This document shows, piece by piece, positions 12,050 through 24,288 of a DNA stretch of 64,000 nucleotides (positions within the stretch are counted from its first letter, which is position 1; every line of letters begins with the position of its first letter). The translations under genes were made by a program, and so were the position numbers. Under the pieces are notes generated by a model that did not search any database, had not been told where the DNA came from, and saw nothing but the letters and a program-made list of their open reading frames with translations. Source of the stretch: Simmondsia chinensis. Its lineage: Eukaryota > Streptophyta > Magnoliopsida > Caryophyllales > Simmondsiaceae. Location of the stretch: positions 16,060,501 through 16,124,500 of the forward strand of contig JAGTTD010000001.1 of NCBI GenBank assembly GCA_018398585.1, given 5' to 3'.

Positions 12050-12611
12050 AAAAATATTATTGTTGATACAAGTGAAAAGTGCTCGTGAATGTTTGTTGTA
12101 ATAGTTTTTTGTACCGTTGCACCATGTTGTTGAACTACGGGTACAAGGATATAATTTGTAAGAAATGTCCATTTTGATCTTTTTGGGACTGAACAATGGT
12201 GATGTCTAGTAATATTATGTATATTTTATTATCAATGGTTAACTATATGTATATGGGGTTTACTTGTATAAAATATATATTGTTCTACATCTAGAATTTT
12301 CTCTTTTTTTTTTCTTTTGAGCAATGGATAAGATATATTATTTTTTAAATACCATTGAGAAATTAGAAAAAAGTTGTACTCTATTTTCTAATTTGTAAAT
12401 TTGAGTTATTGTTGTGGTTAAATAGATTGAATTTCATGATGAGTTAATCCAAATAATGGAATTGGAATTCATACTGGAATTACAATTCCAGACTGTAATT
12501 TCTTTGTTGAGCCAAACATTAGAATTCCAATTCCACTGGAATTGGAATTGGAATTATAATTGAAATTATAATTGTACAATTCAATTCCAATTCCATGTTC
12601 CAAACAGAGCA

Positions 12612-13030
12612 TTAAGTTATTTAAAGGACTATAATTTTTCTTCAAAAATTACACCCACTTGGGATAAAATAAAGTATGAAATGAAAACTAAAATAATGCA
12701 TAAAGAATATTTAAATAAATAATTTATTAGAAAATAGAAAAAAAATCAGGAAAATAAATAAAGACAATATTTTTAAAAAGATAAATTTTAATATAAACCA
12801 AGAATTTTGAAAAGAACAAAAATTAAGAAAAATATTATTTTCCAAAAGAACTAATATTTCTTCAAAATAATTATTGATAAATCCTATTTTCTATTTTATA
12901 AAAAACATCTCTACTTTATTTATTTCTTTAAAAAATATACATGTTTCATCAACATAAATTCCATTCCTACAAATTATGAATTAGAATAATTTTGAATGTA
13001 AACATCTTTTGGACACCTTACCAAAACAAT
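12612..13030. other. AT-rich spacer, nothing recognised
   Basis: Very AT-rich sequence to the right of the Harbinger terminus. No open frame, repeat boundary or RNA motif is convincing. Confidence 0.5.
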
Positions 13031-13870
13031 TAATTTATATATTTAACACATGTTCGAAAGATACACGAGAGTTTCTTTGGCTGATTTTGCAAGAGTAGGC
13101 TCTTTTTTATGAAGAACAAAAATGCAAAAGAGATCGAAAACAGTGAAAATTAAGCCACCCGATGCTAAAAATGTTTGAGTCCTACAAGAAACACGAAGCC
13201 TAGCATGAGCTTGTGATCCGCCCCATATGTGGCGCCAAAATGTTATGAAGAATTTGGCAGTGTGCTTATTCATCGTGTTTGACTTATGTTTGAGGTCGGG
13301 TTCATTAGAATGAGTTGAACTCAAGCCATAGCTACACGGCCGACTTGATATTTTCTACAAGACAAACAAACAGAGAGGAAGAGATAGGCATGAGTTTTAG
13401 AAGGGAGGAGAGAATTTTAACTTGTGAATCATGAAGAAGGTGCTCCAAGAGATGGGATCATTCCCTCGTTTTATAGGCAAAAGGATAATTCAACTTAGGC
13501 GCCACTCGGTAGGGCTTCACGTTAGGCGCCCCATGGTAGGGTTTCAAGTTAGGCATCTCCTTGGCAAGTCTTCAAGTACATCTTGCTGCGGACACTTTAA
13601 GCTAGGCATCCTATTGCGCATACTCAACGCGTGGGAGTATATCTATAAACAACGTACTCGACCTTCTACAGTAGCAAGCTACTGAACCATGTCTATAACA
13701 CCTCCGAGCCCTAAAAGGATTATAAGTCATGGATGAGATGACTCTTGTAAGTGCCATGAAATGATGTATAACGCGTACAAGAGATGAGAACGAACTTGTG
13801 GCTAGGGGAAAAACTCCTCAATTTTGAAGAGGTTTGTAACTTGTGAATGAGGTTCACCTCATGGCGGGGG
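13031..13870 (-). mobile_element. LTR-retrotransposon edge (primer-site remnant)
   Basis: On the minus strand, around 13,217-13,247, the sequence CTTCATAACA is followed by TTTTGGCGCCACATATGG. That is the arrangement of an LTR end followed by a gypsy primer-binding site of the TTTTGGCGCC type. This implies that an LTR extends rightward from about 13,241 and element interior lies to the left. I could not find the other LTR boundary or any coding domain, so this is a fragment call only. Confidence 0.4.
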
Positions 13871-14490
13871 CGAATCCCTCATAGCCCATGAAAAGGTTTG
13901 CAACTTTTCAATAGAATTTAGCTCTGAACTGAGATGAAACTAGAATGGAAATGACTTATACAACCCTGACAAAATGAAATTTAACATGCGAATGAGGGCG
14001 AAGCCCCTTAGTTCTAAAGTGCTTTACACGCTTTCGAAGAAATGAAGTCTAGCTCATGACTAAGGCGAAGCCCCCTAGTTCTAAAGTGATTTACGTGCTT
14101 TTGACGTAATGAAGTTTTGGCTATGAATAGGGGCAAAGTCGCCCTGTCCTAAAACGTTTTATACACCATCGATGAAATGAATTCTAGGCTTTGAATAAAT
14201 GCGAAGCCCCCAACCCTAAACTGATTTATACACCACCGATGAAATGAATTCTAGGCCGAGAATAAGGGGAAGCCCCTAGCCCTAAAATGATTTATACACT
14301 TTTGAGGAAATGATACCTAACTCATGACTGAGGCGAAGCCCCTTAGTCCTATATTGATTTGTATGTCACCGAAAAAAATAAATATAGACCGAGATTATGA
14401 AGCCCACGGTCCTAAAGCGATTTATACATCACCGAAAAAATGCGATTTTAGCCCATGATAGGGGCGAAGCCTCCCAGTCCTAACCATTTA
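13870..14490 (+). repeat. Minisatellite of ~66-68-bp units, each with a GC hairpin
   Basis: The core (g)gcgaagcccc or a close variant starts at 13,998, 14,065, 14,133, 14,201, 14,267, 14,333, 14,398 and 14,464, spacing 65-68 bp, with a degenerate earlier unit near 13,873. Between cores the units share tcctaaa..gatttataca and accgatgaaatga. Where best preserved the core is GGGGC-GAA-GCCCC, a self-complementary stem. The array may belong to the flanking LTR-element remnant, since tandem repeats are common in untranslated parts of Tat-type elements. Confidence 0.85.
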
Positions 14491-15369
14491 TGAAAGCTTT
14501 TTTTATTTTGATCTTACCACTGATCTTCAGTTTTACTTCGTTTGACTATCAAATTTCATATCTCGCAATCGGACCCAAGAGATACTTAACATACAACGGT
14601 GCCAAATCTTGAGAGATAGCGATATTGTATGGTTTATTGAGCATGTTGTGTGTAGTCATATTCCATCTTGTAAATTATATAGTTATTCCTAACATGTGGC
14701 AGGAGAACAATGGGCCCACTGGTATATAGTGGTTGGTTAGGATTTACGGGCGATAATGACGCCCTGTGCTCTTATTTAATGGATCATTTGTTTCGAGAGG
14801 TACCTTCTGGGTATATACAATAAGCATAATCACATAGTAGTTGGATTAGTTATGAAAGGAATGATCCTACTGGAAAGGATAAACGTAATAATGAGATTTA
14901 AGTGGGCATGTTTTCCTAGTTTAGGGAAAGTTATAAGGTCCCTTACATGCCGAAGTAGGGTTCTTGGAGCAAGTCATGTGATTTTAGCAGCCTATCGGCT
15001 TCTAAAATTATCTATAAATTTGCTTACCGCTTCTAAAATTAGCTCCTACATGCGCTTTTTGATTTGCATTTGTGCCTTGGCATTGGATTATGTGCTTATC
15101 TTAAGGCACGTTGTATTTGGAACTGTCAAAGGTAGGGTTAACGGCTTTGTTGCTTTAGCACCCTAACTTAGGATTGTTTCATCTAATTGTTGACTTAATG
15201 ATTTATGGGTAAGGACGTAGTGAAGTACAGTCCTTTATGAGAAAAATGCATTATAGATGAGTAGGTTAGTCACATAACGTAATATCCGACAAGCATACAC
15301 AAGCTTTCCTATTGGTTGATTCGTGGATGAATGTAATATTCCCAATCTTAGGGAGGTGGTGTTTGACTT
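14491..15369. other. No recognised gene
   Basis: This stretch lies between the minisatellite and the first readable LINE endonuclease residues. The open frame at 14,852-15,166 has no motif I recognise. Part of it may be the ORF1/ORF2 region of the L1 LINE that follows, too decayed to identify. Confidence 0.4.
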
Positions 15370-15377
15370 AATCCTTA

Positions 15378-16141
15378 GGTGTTAACAATATTAGGGGCCT
15401 TAATAACCACAATTCCTCCCATGCTATTCACGTTTGGATCTCTTCCAATTGGTTGACCCTTATCGGCTTGGTTGAGTCTAAAACCAAGCCTTCTGATGTA
15501 AGTTTGTGATTGCTCGATGTGTTAATGGGTGGCAATCTCTGCTCGATGTCTAAAACCAAGCCTTCTGATGTCCCTCTTGGTGTTGTATTATTGTTTCTTG
15601 CGATCTGGGTGTTCATCGAGTTTCTTTGATATGTGGAGGTGATCAGTTCCAAACTTGTTATGTTTCTGATTTATCAAGGGCTGTTGGTTTCTTCACCATG
15701 TTTGTCTATGGCTTTTGCGTGCTAGGTCCTCGTAGAGAGCTTTGGGACTATTTAAGAGTTGTTAGCACTGGTCTCCTGGGAGCGCCTTGGATTCTCCTTA
15801 GGGATTTTAATGCCATCCTTAGTCCTTCTGACAAATGCGGCGACCAGGAGGGATGGTCTAGTTATATGGATGATTTTCAGGATTGCTTTATTGAGGCTGA
15901 GCTCACTACTTTTTCTTATTCCGGACTATACTTCACATGGTCCAATGGCGTTGAGGGTGACGGATTGATCCTTAAGTGTATTGATTGGTGTCTTGTTAGT
16001 GAGAGCTGGCTACGTGACTTTCCTTTTGCTACTACTGAGGTTTTGGCTCATTATATCGTTTCTGATCACAGTTTTATTGTTGTTAGAGGGCTTAGAGAAC
16101 GTCGCTCTCAGCGACTTCCTTTCAAGTTCTCTAACTTTTAG
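15378..16141 (+). pseudogene. L1 ORF2 endonuclease domain
   Basis: This apurinic-type endonuclease nicks the target DNA for LINE insertion. It starts with NIRGLNNHN, the plant L1 version of the NxRGLN opening, then LIGLVETK, where Glu is a metal ligand. After a short duplicated and frame-broken patch near 15,480-15,600, an open stretch 15,626-16,141 carries WILLRDFNAIL (the family has GDFNAIL, so the Gly is changed), LTTFSYSGLYFTWSN, RIDW-like CIDWCLVS, and the final VSDHSFIVV, matching the SDHxP motif except that Pro is replaced by Phe. The protein is inactive in this form because of the frame breaks. Confidence 0.85.
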
Positions 16142-16149
16142 GCCGATTA

Positions 16150-17359
16150 TAAGGAATTTTTCCCTACTGTTTGGAGAGTTTGGGGTTCTAGTATTAGGGG
16201 CACTACTATGCTTTGGCTCACTCAGAAGCTGAAGCTGAAGCTGCTAAGGGTGAGTTAAAGGCCCTTAATACTCATCATTCTAGTCAAATTTCAGCCAGAG
16301 TTGAGGTGGCTAGAGATGCGTGAACTCTGAGTTAGAAAGCCTTAGATAAAGACCCTGAGTATCCTGCTCTTCACTTGGAGGAGCGTCGCCTTTACTGTGA
16401 GTATTCGAGATTATGTCGAGATGTGGAGGCTTTCTTTCGTTAGAAGTCACATATTCAGTGGCTTTCTCTTGGGGATCGTAGCACTCGGTTCTTTCATTGG
16501 TCTGTCCTCCACAGAATGGCCAGGAACTAGATTTCTTCGATTATTGGTCCTGATGGCATGAGGACTTATGACGAGCAGATGATCTCACACTTCCGGGTTG
16601 CCATCTTTGGGGAGTTGTTGAGTGAGCTTCGTGGTCCTTGAAGATGTTTCTAATCTCTTTGATGCTCGCATTTCTAAGGATCGGGCTTGCCTATTGATTT
16701 TTCCGGTTTCTTCTGTTGAGGTTCGTGATGCCCTCTTTTTTTTTGTTTTTTTTTTTTTGTGATGGTAGGGCTCTATGCCCTGATGGTTACTCTTTCCTCT
16801 TCTTTAAGAAGGCTTGGGAGATGGTGGGTGGTAAAGTTATCAGAGCAATGCAGTATTTCTTCACCTCAGGGCGCATGTTGGGCGCCTTGAATACCGTCAG
16901 GATTTGTTTTGTGCCGAAAGTGGAGAATCCCTCCACTTTTGGTGATTTCCACCCTATCTCCTATTGTAATGTGATCTATAAGTGCATCACGAAGATCCAT
17001 GTAAACAGGCTGACGGGTGTTCTTCTAAGGCTAATTGATGATGCTCTGTCTGCTTTCGTCCTGCGCAGAAGGATTTCTGATAGCATTATTTTTTGACTCG
17101 GGAGCTTATGAGTGATTATCATCTTCAGGTCTCGTCGCATTGTGCCCTGAAGGTTGATATCCGCAAGGCTTTTTATATGGTTTGTCGGGATTTCATCTCA
17201 GCCGGCATCAGGTGTATGGGGATTCCTAAGATTATGGTTGGGTGGGTCTGAGAATGTCTCTCTTCTGCTCTTTTTTCTGTCACCATTAATGGCGAGCTTC
17301 AAGGGTTCTTCAGCTCCAGTCGTGGTGTTTATCAGGGTGATCCACTCTCTCTCTATTTA
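16150..17359 (+). pseudogene. L1 ORF2 reverse transcriptase, N-terminal half
   Basis: After the endonuclease, the linker contains WLSLGDRSTRFFH-like sequence near 16,458-16,500, a hallmark of plant L1 ORF2. The RT fingers follow: EVRDALF, a T-rich interruption, then CPDGYSFLFFKKAWEMVG (family: GPDGFxxxF..W..VG), RICFVPKVENPS, DFHPISYCNVIYKCITK, and ISDSIIF. From about 17,097 the frame shifts but still reads CALKVDIRKAF-like and [12 protein letters not shown]. The LTR element then interrupts Ser-Leu-Tyr-Leu. Numerous stops and shifts. Confidence 0.85.
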
Positions 17360-19723
17360 TGTTAGGAACGTATTTCAAAAATATTTCCCTAAACAGGTGC
17401 AGTGGAAAATGAATTTAAAAGTCTTAATTTTAAATCTAAATCCCCGATCTAATTACACTATTTAATTAGATCTAGATCGTACTTTAATAGGTTCATAATT
17501 TAACAAACGAAAAATATCGAATAAAAATATGGTATGTAAAATAAATGAAATAATGGAAAAACAAATTAAATACCACATATTTAACCAACTATACCGGAAG
17601 CGCAAATCCCAATTCCAACTTAAAGATCTGAAATTGGAGGAAGATTTTTTGACACCTTAAGGCCTTCTTCACAATGACCTCTTCTATTATCGGGATTATG
17701 GACTCCCAAAAATATTTAATTTAGGAAAAATTCAAAACAATATTTTTCCTTCAATCTTTTTGAAATATAATTTTTCAGAGAAATTATGCTAAACAATAAT
17801 TTATAAAACCCCCAAAACAATTTTAGGGTTTTTGTTGTGGAAGAAAACCAAGTTCCAAAACTTTTATATTTCTTCTTCTAACTCATGGCAAAAAAGGCGT
17901 GAATTTATAAACAAAAATAGTTACTAAATCGTGCCATGTATTCCAATTGGCTGCATCACGCACACGCAGATAGGCAAGAGAAGGATTGCTGGCTATGACA
18001 CGTGTCAGCTTGCGAAAGTTCCGCGAATTTTTCCACGGATCAAGCCCAGCCCCATCCCCGACACGGTTGTTGCTTGTGCAAATCAAATTGCAGTTGGACC
18101 ACGTATGTGGCCCATTTTGTCTTTCCCCTTCTTTTATTTTTAATATATTTATTTATTTTGTTTTTAAAATAATGCTTAAGTTAAGACTTGCAAATGGAGC
18201 TCAGGGACAATTTAACTCTAACTCTAACTCTAAAAGGGTCAAATCTGATTGTCATCTCATGATAACAATTGGTTACAATTTAATAAAACTTAATTCCGCT
18301 AGATAAGTTCTACTGCACTCTACAATTAAATATAGGGTTATTTACATTTTAATACCCCAATGATTTTGGAAATAATGAAAAGGACCCTTACATTTTTGAA
18401 TTAATAAAAAAGCCCCTAAGTTTTTGTTGTATTAATAGAAAGGCCTCTCTCCATCATAATGACGTCATTTTTCATTGACATGGCTGACATGGCAACTTCT
18501 TTTTATTAATGCTATAGTACAATGACATAAGTATCTTTCAATACTCTTATTCTTACGTTATTAGCACAAAGTTTGAGATGTTATAATACGTAGAAACTAT
18601 TTGTTCTCTCTTAATTTGTGTAAGAACATGGTCATTGAAGGGTATTTCTGTCATTCTACAATAGCATTAATAAAAAAAATCAATTCTCACTTCAGCTCTG
18701 TCTATAGAAAATAACGTTATCACACTGGAGAGTGGACTTTTTATTAATACAACAAAAATTTAGGGGCCTTTTTATTAATTCAAAAAGGTCAGGGTTTTTT
18801 TTATTATTTCCAAAAATATTGGGGTACTAAAATGTAAATAACCCTTAAATATATTCACTCAATAATTTTTCAAATAACTTTTATTGCGACAATCTACCCC
18901 TCTGTTAAACATTCATAAGCAAAAGTAACTTTAACTATTATCGTTGCCTTTCTCACATCTTTCACCATTAGTTCCTGACTCATTCTTCTCGTATAATTCA
19001 ATAATACAGAAACAATTTCCGTATTAATTCTAAGCATCAAACATATGGAATACTTTCCCCAAAAATTCTAGAATCTGTTTGTATGTTTGCAAATTCACTA
19101 AGGGCATATCTTTATCTCGTCAAAGACTATAGATTCTACGTAAAACAATTGTTCCCACTACACTTCATGTAGTTACCCAACGCGCGTAAGATTTAAGTCA
19201 ATGCGATGTGACTAATCCTTTTGGCATATCAAGCAACGAATAATCCATGCACGAGCTTTGACTGTTTCCTGGACTTCGAGTTATCGTCTTACACAATTAA
19301 TTATTTCTGATAGCAATTAAATAAACAACTAATTTAAGTGGTCCTACTCAGTATTCCAATCATATAGACAACAACAATATAATACTTTTGGATCCTTATC
19401 CACATGACCAAGACAAATCATCTAAAGTGTCATATTATATTCTTATCAGACAAGTTGTCCAAACTCATCACCGACTATGAGCATATACTTTTACAATATA
19501 TCACTTATTTTATTTAAGTCTATCCATGCTCAATTTCATTAACCACTTATACCAAACCCAACATGTCATCTTGGACTACATCCATCTCATGGAACATTTT
19601 AGAAAACAATCACACACATGTTTGACTCGTAAAACATAATCAGACAACAAATAAATAAAGCAATTTCATTTATTTAATATTTTAAAATAACTAATTGGAT
19701 TTTCCAAGACACCAATTCCAACA
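17360..19723. mobile_element. Solo LTR (or very small LTR element) inside the L1
   Basis: The ends are TGTTAGGAA and TTCCAACA, a TG...CA inverted repeat. The flanks are attta (17,355-17,359) and atttg (19,724-19,728), a 5-bp target duplication with one later change. Excising the element restores the L1 reading through Leu-Tyr-Leu-Phe-Val. At 2,364 bp, of which 519 bp are a nested MITE and its duplication, there is no second LTR, primer site or coding frame visible, so recombination to a solo LTR is the simplest explanation. Strand is not determinable. Confidence 0.75.
18335..18844. mobile_element. MULE-type MITE with ~110-bp terminal inverted repeats
   Basis: The element starts GGGTTATTTACATTTTAATA and its reverse complement starts GGGTTATTTACATTTTAGTA; similarity continues for about 110 bp on each side. 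The 9-bp flank ttaaatata is exact at 18,326-18,334 and 18,845-18,853, the duplication size of Mutator-like elements. There is no coding capacity. Confidence 0.9.
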
Positions 19724-21360
19724 ATTTGTTTGTTATTGCTATTGAGGGTCTTCAGGGTCTCCTTTGACAAGCTATTGATGACCCACGCTTCCATTTCTAC
19801 CTAAGCTGCCACCTCACTGGTCATACTCACTTATGTTTCATTGCTGACTTGATGATCTTCTGCCGTCGTGACTTAGGCAATGTCTCGATGATACACGAGG
19901 TTCTGGATAGGTTCGCCACACTTTTTGGGCTCTCCTCAAATGGAGCAAACAACACTATTTTTCTTGCTAGGGTTGATTCTGAGGGTCAAAGAGAGATTCT
20001 CGATGTTCTAGGGTTCAGCCTCAATCAATGTCCGGATAGGTACCTGGGAGTACCTCTCATCGCTTCTCAGCTGCGTTATGTTAATTGCAAGCCTCTTCTT
20101 GACCGCATCCTCTCCCACGTTCGACTTTGGACTTCTCACTCTCTCTCTCTCTTACGCTGGCCGATTACAGTTCATTGGGTTAATGCTTTTTTTCATTTAG
20201 GTCTACTGATCATCAATCTTCATGATCCCAAAGACGATGATCATGAAGATCGATTCCCCCCTTGCAGCCTTCCTTTAAAGAGGCACCTCGCTGAGCCCGG
20301 GGGGAGCAAAGGTGGTCTGGAGGCATCTTTGTTATCCTAGACATGAGGGTGGTTTGGGATTACGTTGTCTTGCCAAGTAAAACCAAGCATTGATCATGAA
20401 GCACATCTAGTTCCTCCTTTCTAATCCTTCCTCGTTATGGCCTCGTTGGGTTCAATAGAATTTCCTTCGAGGGAGGAGTTTCTAGACGATTTGAGCAACA
20501 AGTTCGGCCTCTAGTGTTGGAGGCAGATTATATCTACACATCGTCTCTGTTCTAGTGTGTTTTGTCATTGGTGATGGGCCGGATATGGCCAGTAGACTAA
20601 CTATTAGCTGCTGCTCGGCCGACTCTTAGAGTGCCTCCCTACTCCCTTGCTCGCCTTGTTTGGGTTTCCATGGGACTCCTGAATCTCAGCTATTATAGAA
20701 GGTGATCAATGAAGATTCCCGCAGGAATGTTTGGAGCTCCTCCCGATCTGGGATATGATTGACTTTAGCCCTTGGGCTGGTGTTATGGACTGCATCAAAA
20801 GGCTGGGTGACCCCGCGGGCAAATTCACCGCCAAATACATTGGGAGATGATCCAAAGCAAGAGAGGAGGATTCTATGCACCATTTACTTTGGTTTCAACT
20901 TCAGATCCTGAGGCACTTTTTTCTTCTTTAGCTTACTTCTAGTGAGCGTCTATGAACTCGAGCTAGAATTTTGAGACATAGAGCACATAGTGTTCATAGT
21001 GATTGTATTTTCTATGGTACTGCTGATGAAACTCATGAGCACCTTTTCTTTGACTGCCCATTTTCTGCTTCTGTCTAGAGTCGCATTACTCCGCGCACAT
21101 CAATTGCCTGGCCTGCCCTTCCATGGCATGATCTCATTCCTTAGACTATTCAACACCTCAGGTGTTGTGAGATTGATACCATCATTGCCTGACTTTGCCT
21201 TTTCGTGACCATATACGTCCTCTAGTATGAGCTTAGCCACAGGGTTTAGCGTTCTCAGTCCAGACCTGTTAAGGCGTTGCAAGAGGAGATTACGGGTTTA
21301 GTACGAAGTCATTTGCTTGCTGCTCCTTCGTTCAGGGGAGCTCGGCGTCATGCCGCCTTG
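19724..21360 (+). pseudogene. L1 ORF2 reverse transcriptase C-terminal half and zf-RVT
   Basis: The RT continues after the LTR insertion. HLCFIADLMIF at about 19,830 is the site of the catalytic FADDLMIF motif, with one Asp lost. Next come SSNGANNTIFLARV (family: GLxxNxxKS), then CPDRYLGVPL and a region for the thumb domain ending 20,340. Further along, in other frames, are RHEGGLGLRCLAK and a zinc-finger pattern around 20,990-21,070 (DETHEHLFFDCPFS) typical of zf-RVT. The segment 21,100-21,360 still reads as LINE C-terminus. Multiple stops. Confidence 0.8.
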
Positions 21361-21556
21361 CTTAGACAATGAGGCCTTGAGGTTTAGCCTTTTCTTCGTA
21401 CTTTATAGCTTTTTTGTTGTTATGTTTGTTGTTTATTTGGATATTGTCTTTGACTCTTGTTCCTCTTTGTAGGCTTCGACCGTGTCTTGGGGTATGCCCC
21501 TCGTAGTTTGTATTTGTCCTTTCATCTATATATTATGCTGACTTACCAAAAAAAAT

Positions 21557-22737
21557 ATGAAGCAAGTAGGGATTACCAATACCTTGTAAATGATGGTTAA
21601 CATGGTGCACTTGTAAGGAAGAATGGTCAATTAGCGAAAGTGCTACTTTTCTCATCATATGGTGAACAAGTGAACTCGCTTACTTCTTACTTGCTTAGTT
21701 TCACTCGAAGATAATACATATAACTAGCCATATTTGCCAAGTAGGATAATGTGCATACAAAGTCTAACCTTCATGGTTTAATCAAAATCTCTTCCCTTAG
21801 ATCGAATCCTTGACAGAGGCAATATAAGATAAAATCGCATAGTAATTGTCATCTTTTTTACCATAATCCACTCGGAATTTCTAGAATTTGTAGTTAAATC
21901 CAAATCCCACATGGATTTTTCCCTTGAATTGATGAAAGTCCATGTAAATTTACGTGCCAACCTATAAGCTTTCCGCAACATCGTGTGGAAAATAGAAGCC
22001 CCATAAATTCTAGTATAAGATAATTTCTTAAATAACTCCATAGTTAATTTATCTGCCTCTTATAACTTCTTTAAATCCCTTATTTTCTCATCCCTTATCC
22101 GTCTTTATTCGCAATTGATTAAACATAGATTATGTGACCTTAAGCTTGTTTGGTTCTTATTGACTCGAAATTTTAGGTATAACCCAGTTGGGAATTCAAC
22201 ACTAATATTAAAGTTCTGGCAAATATTTCTATATAATTATTTGAATATATAGAAGTTTCGTAAGTGAGAGACTCAACCCTATACCAACACTTATAATTGT
22301 GCCCCTATCCAACGATACACGAGCGGTTCATAATTGAAGACTTTAAAGGACAGAATTGTAGTGAAGACTTGACTTGGGAATTTGGTAGAGATAGATATTG
22401 TAACAAGAGTGTGTCTAAATAGGATCTAGTTAAGCTAAAGATTGTAGCGAAAGCTAATTCTGTTAAAGTTAGTGATAAGTCTAATTTAGTATATAATTAT
22501 TAATTTCATTTTGGTTCATTTTTTAACCATTTTACCTTAAAATTTTATTGCTATTGCTCGATTTTGCTCTTTTTCGCTTCTATTGCCATTTCTTTGCAAA
22601 AACACTTATTTTGTGCTAAATCTTGCTAGGTTTTATTATCAACATCAACAAGTGAGTGCAAGATTCACCAAACAAAAGCAAAAAGAGGGGCAAAACATAA
22701 CAATTTACATGGCTAAAGCAAGAACACAACAAGTTCA
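21557..22737. other. No recognised gene
   Basis: Moderately AT-rich sequence after the L1 tail, with no domain on either strand. It could be the beginning of the unit that contains the 183-bp repeats. Confidence 0.4.
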
Positions 22738-23290
22738 TGCACAATTCATTTCAACTTGCAAAAAGGGGTGGCCAAATGCACAAATTAGATGCAAGGATGG
22801 ATTAAACAATACATTAACATGTCCAAATTGATTTAAACTCTGAATTTAAGTGGTGCAAAGCTCAAAAATCTGAAGAAAAATAGCCAAGAACAGCAAAGTG
22901 CAGAGAATGAACAATGAGCCTGCACAATTCACTTCAACTTGCAATTTTGTATGGCAAAATGGACAAATAAGGTAAAATAACTCTTTGTACACTTCATTAA
23001 CATGTTAGAATTTATTTTAAAGCTGATTTTGGGTGGCCAAAGCTGAAAAAAATTGAAGAAAAACAGCAAAGGATAGCAAGTTGTAGAAACTAAAAACCAG
23101 CCTGCATGATTCACTTCAACTTGCAATTTTGGGTGGTAAAATTGATGAATCAAGTGAAAGAACATCTTGTAAACTTTAATAACATGTTCAAGTTGATGTT
23201 AAGACTGATTTTGGGTGGCCATAGTTGAAGAAAAATGAAGAAATCACCAGCAAGTTGCAAACCTGAAGAATTGGCAGCCGCTGCAGATGT
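22738..23290 (+). repeat. Tandem repeat, three ~183-bp units
   Basis: Each unit starts with tgca(ca/tg)attcacttcaacttgc, at 22,738, 22,921 and 23,103. Within each unit come aacatgtt(c/a)a, then ttttgggtggcca and gaagaaaa(a/t) in the same order. Units 2 and 3 are closest to each other. The third is followed by a partial continuation to about 23,290. Confidence 0.85.
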
Positions 23291-24288
23291 GTGGTGCAAT
23301 GAGCTTTAAGCTTGTAATTTTTTGCATTTTTTTATTTCCAAACTTATGTACTATAAATAGGGATGATTAGAAGGTGTTTTAGCATCATTATATCCAGAAA
23401 AATTAAATACAAAGTAGAAAAATAAGGTAGAAATTCGTAGGAAGAAAAAAGGAGGAGAAAAGAAGAAGTTTGGATTGAAATTTTGCATTTTCAAGTTCTT
23501 TTCCACCCTTCTCTTCATTAAGTTCATGAATTTTGTGTTAAATATGTCTTATATTAAGTTTATCATGAACTAATTTTGTTATTCAAACGCTACGATGTAC
23601 CCTAAGTTGTAATATATTCTAATTCAACGTATTCAATGTTTTGTTATTGCGTTGTTGAAGTGTTTATCATTGTTCTGCATGAGTTTTAAATACTTGATCA
23701 CCATTTAAGGCCTATAATGATTCATAATAAGTCTCAGAGGAGATTTATGATGATTGCTAAGGTGATAAGCACCATAAATGGGGCGAATGCTCGACAGAGA
23801 TTAATACGATTTATGTGGTTTTTAAGTGAAAATCATAGAACTTTAAAAACTCTTTTCTTATTTAAATTCATGCATGACAGTGATGGGTTAATATGTAAAA
23901 GAGCATGCTAAATGTTGTTCGAGAGAGAATATTTAGTAAATTAGGGTTTTCAACCGTCAACACGTAATAACAACTTGAATACCAAGAATAGAAAAGCGTA
24001 TTAATTCAACTAGGTGAAATAGGATGCCTTGGATCTTATTAAATTATAAAAACCAACTAAAAATCAATAAGCTTTTTATAAGAATTTGTAAACAATTTTT
24101 GTTCCTTTTTATTTTGTGTTATTTAATTTCAAATATCATAATTTTCGGTCTTTCAAATAGCACTAGAACTACTAATTTTAGTACTTACTCAAAAACAATC
24201 CGTATGGGAACGATACTCTACTCATTCTATATTACTTGATACAACTTATTGCACTTGCTAAGCAATACACAAGTAAAGCATCAGTTAG
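23291..24288 (+). promoter_or_regulatory. Possible LTR-type promoter (TATA box) and leader, low certainty
   Basis: The sequence ctataaataggg at about 23,351 is a good plant TATA box and is followed by an AG-rich leader and about 900 bp without coding sequence. Together with the 183-bp tandem array upstream, this is reminiscent of a large gypsy LTR. The phrase tatgggaacgatactc near 24,202 resembles conserved LTR-element 3' sequence. I found no second copy or inverted ends, so this may be a solo LTR or simply intergenic DNA. Confidence 0.35.

Larger units (their letters stand above)
1..12611 (+). mobile_element. PIF/Harbinger-type DNA transposon, interrupted and decayed
   Basis: This is a two-gene DNA transposon: a DDE transposase followed by a Myb/SANT-like gene, both on the + strand, the pairing typical of plant PIF/Harbinger elements. 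The right end (about 12,470-12,611) is rich in alternating ggaattcc/ttccaatt motifs and closes with a terminus that reads GCTCTGTTTGGAAC on the minus strand, the usual look of Harbinger/Tourist ends. The first bases of the window are similar ttccaattcc sequence, so the left terminus probably lies just outside. A CT-rich leader at 100-290 and an AT-rich stretch to 1,090 precede the first recognisable exon. A gypsy element occupies 1,302-9,607. The 3-bp target duplication cannot be tested because the left end is missing. Confidence 0.85.
15370..21556 (+). mobile_element. L1-type LINE, decayed, split by an LTR insertion
   Basis: The domains come in LINE order on the + strand: AP endonuclease (15,378-16,141), reverse transcriptase (about 16,650-17,359, continuing after 19,724), the C-terminal thumb region (to about 20,400) and a zf-RVT zinc-finger region (about 20,960-21,090). 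A short A-run after gacttacc (about 21,548-21,556) is the probable 3' end. ORF1 is not seen, and no target duplication could be defined. Confidence 0.85.

Noticed and set aside
13900..14480. CRISPR-like array
   Set aside because: Repeats are directly adjacent degenerate units without unique spacers, in a plant genome.
18196..18234. Telomere-like taactctaactc repeat
   Set aside because: Only three short imperfect units and not the plant telomere unit.
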